Part shown: positions 62,249 through 64,000 of the stretch, piece after piece
Layout of the letters: every line of letters begins with the position of its first letter
Numbering within the stretch: the first letter of the stretch is position 1
Assembly: GCA_002071485.1 (NCBI GenBank)
Contig: MWFF01000035.1
Span: forward strand, 1 to 64,000
Origin: Verrucomicrobia bacterium ADurb.Bin006
GTDB lineage: Bacteria > Verrucomicrobiota > Verrucomicrobiia > Limisphaerales > J093
Reading direction: 5' to 3'
DNA: 64,000 bases
Position numbers and translations under genes: made by a program
The notes under the pieces: model-generated
What the model saw: the letters and a program-made list of their open reading frames with translations, nothing else
Databases searched by the model: none
What the model was told of the DNA's origin: nothing

Positions 62249-62602
62249 TCACATCTTTTGGATGAGCATCATGGCGATGGCGAATCCGAGCACGGCCAGC
62301 CCTTCCGCCAGCGCCACAAACAACAGGCTGCGGATGAGCAGTTCCGGCTTTTCGACAGCCGCCCCCAGCGCGGCGGAGCCGATCTTGGCGACGGCGTAGC
62401 CGGCGCCGATGATGCTGACGCCCACAGCAAACGCCGCGGCCGCGCCGAGGCCGATGGTCTGATACACATCGCCTTTCTCCAAAGCCGCTCGCGCGGCTCC
62501 CGTCTCGGCGGCCGCGGCCGCCGCGACCAACAGCAAGGAGTCGGCGAGGAGCGTCCCGCGCAACCAACGAGATGTTGTCTTCATGCCTTGTCTGGATTTC
62601 AT
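62249..62602 (-). CDS. atpK: V/A-type ATP synthase ring subunit K
   Basis: 117 residues. An N-terminal helix that may be a cleaved signal (about 15-33) precedes a two-helix hairpin (GLGAAAAFAVGVSIIGAGYA and LIRSLLFVALAEGLAVLGFA) with the ion-binding Glu at 100. It forms the rotating membrane ring. This is the short two-helix type, not the fused four-helix type of some V-ATPases. A second start at 62584 is possible. Confidence 0.92.
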   Translation of the reverse strand: MKSRQGMKTTSRWLRGTLLADSLLLVAAAAAAETGAARAALEKGDVYQTIGLGAAAAFAVGVSIIGAGYAVAKIGSAALGAAVEKPELLIRSLLFVALAEGLAVLGFAIAMMLIQKM

Positions 62603-62653
62603 GGTTCGGCTGCGCCCGGCCGACAGTGCAGCGAGCGCCGGGTTTGTTGTTTG

Positions 62654-64000
62654 TTAAGTCGGTTCAGCGGCCAGGCGGAAGGGAGTGAACGGCTGGCCTT
62701 CGCCGGAAAAGAACTTTCCGAAGAACTCGTAGTACTCGAGGCGCAGCGCCTGCACGGACGCCACGATGCCCTCGAGCACCATCGCGACCAGGTTGCCGCC
62801 GATGACCACCGCGACGCCAAGCGCCGGGCCGCCGGCCGACAGGCGCTCGACCTGAGCGGCCAGAGTGAAGGTGGCCATCAGCAGGGCCGCATGGCTCATC
62901 GCGTAGGCGGCCAGACGCACGAAACTGACGGTGTTTGCCAGGTAGAGCAACACTCCCTCGAACGCGCCAACTACTGACTCCGTGACGGCGGCAACCAGGC
63001 CGTCGCCTGTCGACGCGCGGCCGGCGCGCTTGTCGAGCAGATGTTCCAGGGGTTCCTTGAGCCCCCAGCAGACAACGGGCAGCACGAGAAACGCCACCAG
63101 CGCCGGCGTCCACCAACCGTGCGCCCGTATCGAGGCCGCTTTGGCCGCCAGGGCGAGCGCGCCCCAGTAGAACACGACGCCCATGACGCCGAACTTGCCG
63201 AGCAGGCCGTCCAGCCACTGCCGATGGCGCAAGCGGTTCGCGATGTTCAGCAGCAGGCCGAGGCTCATCAGCACCACACCGGCGCCGATCGCCAGGGTCA
63301 TCAGGACCATCGGGTCGCCCTCGATCGGGTCGCGCCACAAGGCGTGTTCCTTGAGCCGTGGCAGGCCGAAGCAACTCCCATACGCCACGCCCCACGCGGC
63401 GCTCGAGAGACCGTTGAAGAGGAAGAGAAGGCCGAGGTCGCGGTTCCGCGACCCTCGGCTCGCCAGCAGCAGCACCAATCCGCCTAGCGCCAGCACACCG
63501 CCGTGCCCGACATCCCCGAACATCATGCCGAACATCAGCACATAACTGACCGCGACGAATGCCGTGGGCGCCAGTTCGCGGTAGGTGGGCAGGCCGTAGG
63601 CCGACACCAGAAGTTCAAACGGACGCAGCAGCCGCGAATGCCGGAGCAATACTGGAATCTCCGTCTCCGGCACATCGCGAGGCGATGCGGCCTCGACGGC
63701 ACAGCGGCCGCCTGTCGTCTCGAGCAGTCGCTCTCGAATCTCCGGCACGGCGGCTTCCGGCGCCCAACCGGTGATCAGCACCGCAGCGTCCGTGCGGGGC
63801 GAGCATTGTTCCGCCTCCAGCAGACGTCGTTCGACTTCAGCCCATGCCTCGAACAAGGCAAGCGGCCTGGCCGCTTCCGCGGCGAACGCCCGCGTCTCCA
63901 TCTCCAACCGCTCGAGATTCGATTGGCTCCGTGCCCGCTCCAGCTCCAGTCGTGCCCACAACTCATCCGCGGTGGCCCCTTCCGCCGGGGACAGTTTCGT
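62654..64000 (-). CDS. atpI: V/A-type ATP synthase subunit I, 5' end outside window
   Basis: 448 residues are visible; the frame runs off the window edge, so the N-terminal cytoplasmic arm is incomplete. The visible N part is a coiled coil with an alpha/beta lobe (DAAVLITGWAPEAAVPEIRE); the C part has seven or eight membrane helices with MFGMMFGDVGHGGVLALGGL, WGLKEPLEHLL and VSFVRLAAYAMSHAALLMAT, whose Arg contacts the ring Glu. It is the stator half-channel for H+ or Na+. First visible gene of the operon. Confidence 0.94.
   Translation of the reverse strand, partial: TKLSPAEGATADELWARLELERARSQSNLERLEMETRAFAAEAARPLALFEAWAEVERRLLEAEQCSPRTDAAVLITGWAPEAAVPEIRERLLETTGGRCAVEAASPRDVPETEIPVLLRHSRLLRPFELLVSAYGLPTYRELAPTAFVAVSYVLMFGMMFGDVGHGGVLALGGLVLLLASRGSRNRDLGLLFLFNGLSSAAWGVAYGSCFGLPRLKEHALWRDPIEGDPMVLMTLAIGAGVVLMSLGLLLNIANRLRHRQWLDGLLGKFGVMGVVFYWGALALAAKAASIRAHGWWTPALVAFLVLPVVCWGLKEPLEHLLDKRAGRASTGDGLVAAVTESVVGAFEGVLLYLANTVSFVRLAAYAMSHAALLMATFTLAAQVERLSAGGPALGVAVVIGGNLVAMVLEGIVASVQALRLEYYEFFGKFFSGEGQPFTPFRLAAEPT

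Noticed and set aside
1-64000. CRISPR array
   Set aside because: No regularly spaced direct repeats with unique spacers were found; the repeats present are dispersed palindromes.
1-64000. tRNA or rRNA genes other than ssrA
   Set aside because: No further tRNA T-arm plus CCA pattern or rRNA-like stretch was noticed when reading both strands; a tRNA scan would be decisive.

Overview
The window looks like a chromosome segment of a high-GC, Gram-negative member of the Verrucomicrobiota. The evidence is a mixture of lpxB (lipid A), TonB/ExbB/ExbD, two H-X9-DG type pseudopilins, a PEP-CTERM surface protein, several large secreted LamG/PA14/Ig-like proteins, a bacterial V/A-type ATPase, and a tmRNA whose tag reads ANTELALAA. 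No rRNA genes, tRNA genes or CRISPR arrays were seen.

Layout. 0-3.4 kb: a transposase scrap and a type I restriction (HsdR) reading frame whose N-terminal nuclease domain is missing. In its place stands a DUF559 nuclease bounded by two copies of the same short palindrome. This block lies just beyond the 3' end of ssrA (3.4-3.8 kb), a usual place for islands to integrate. 3.9-6.2 kb: a pseudopilin and an exported protein behind a cobalamin riboswitch with its own terminator. 6.5-10.5 kb: sugar transporter, gcvT and an archaeal-like thymidylate synthase. 10.8-14.7 kb: two overlapping histidine kinase genes. 15-22.5 kb: PEP-CTERM protein, lactate permease, M50 protease, fused ABC permease, sigma factor and a small DUF6941-like protein. 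22.6-26.7 kb: a Gfo/Idh oxidoreductase next to lpxB, a zinc-ribbon protein and an L,D-transpeptidase. 27-36 kb: two giant secreted proteins, two decayed toxin-antitoxin pairs and a second pseudopilin. 36.5-41 kb: a 1476-residue acyl-CoA dehydratase activase. 41-43.3 kb: tonB-exbB-exbD. 43.5-54 kb: EamA transporter, histidinol phosphatase, secreted beta-helix and other exported proteins, amidohydrolase-CBM9 fusion, B12-binding radical SAM enzyme, GH109-like protein, pgpA and pgsA. 54.4-57.1 kb: transposase fragments around an anchored protein of unknown role. 57.3-64 kb: V/A ATPase operon in the order I-K-F-E-A-B-D, with atpI cut by the window edge.

A striking feature is the number of small palindromic elements between genes. 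At least six families are present: the CCCTCTCCC palindrome, GGGTCTGTGCA arms, a ~200-bp GGTGCAT-ended element, a ~72-bp GCCCGCAT...ATGCGGGC palindrome, GGAATGTAGA hairpins, and a CATGAACC-ended hairpin inside a 37-bp direct repeat. Several of them supply stop codons or end reading frames. The most interesting single object is the palindrome-bounded DUF559 nuclease fused in frame to the HsdR motor, followed by the cobalamin riboswitch in front of an exported protein and pseudopilin.
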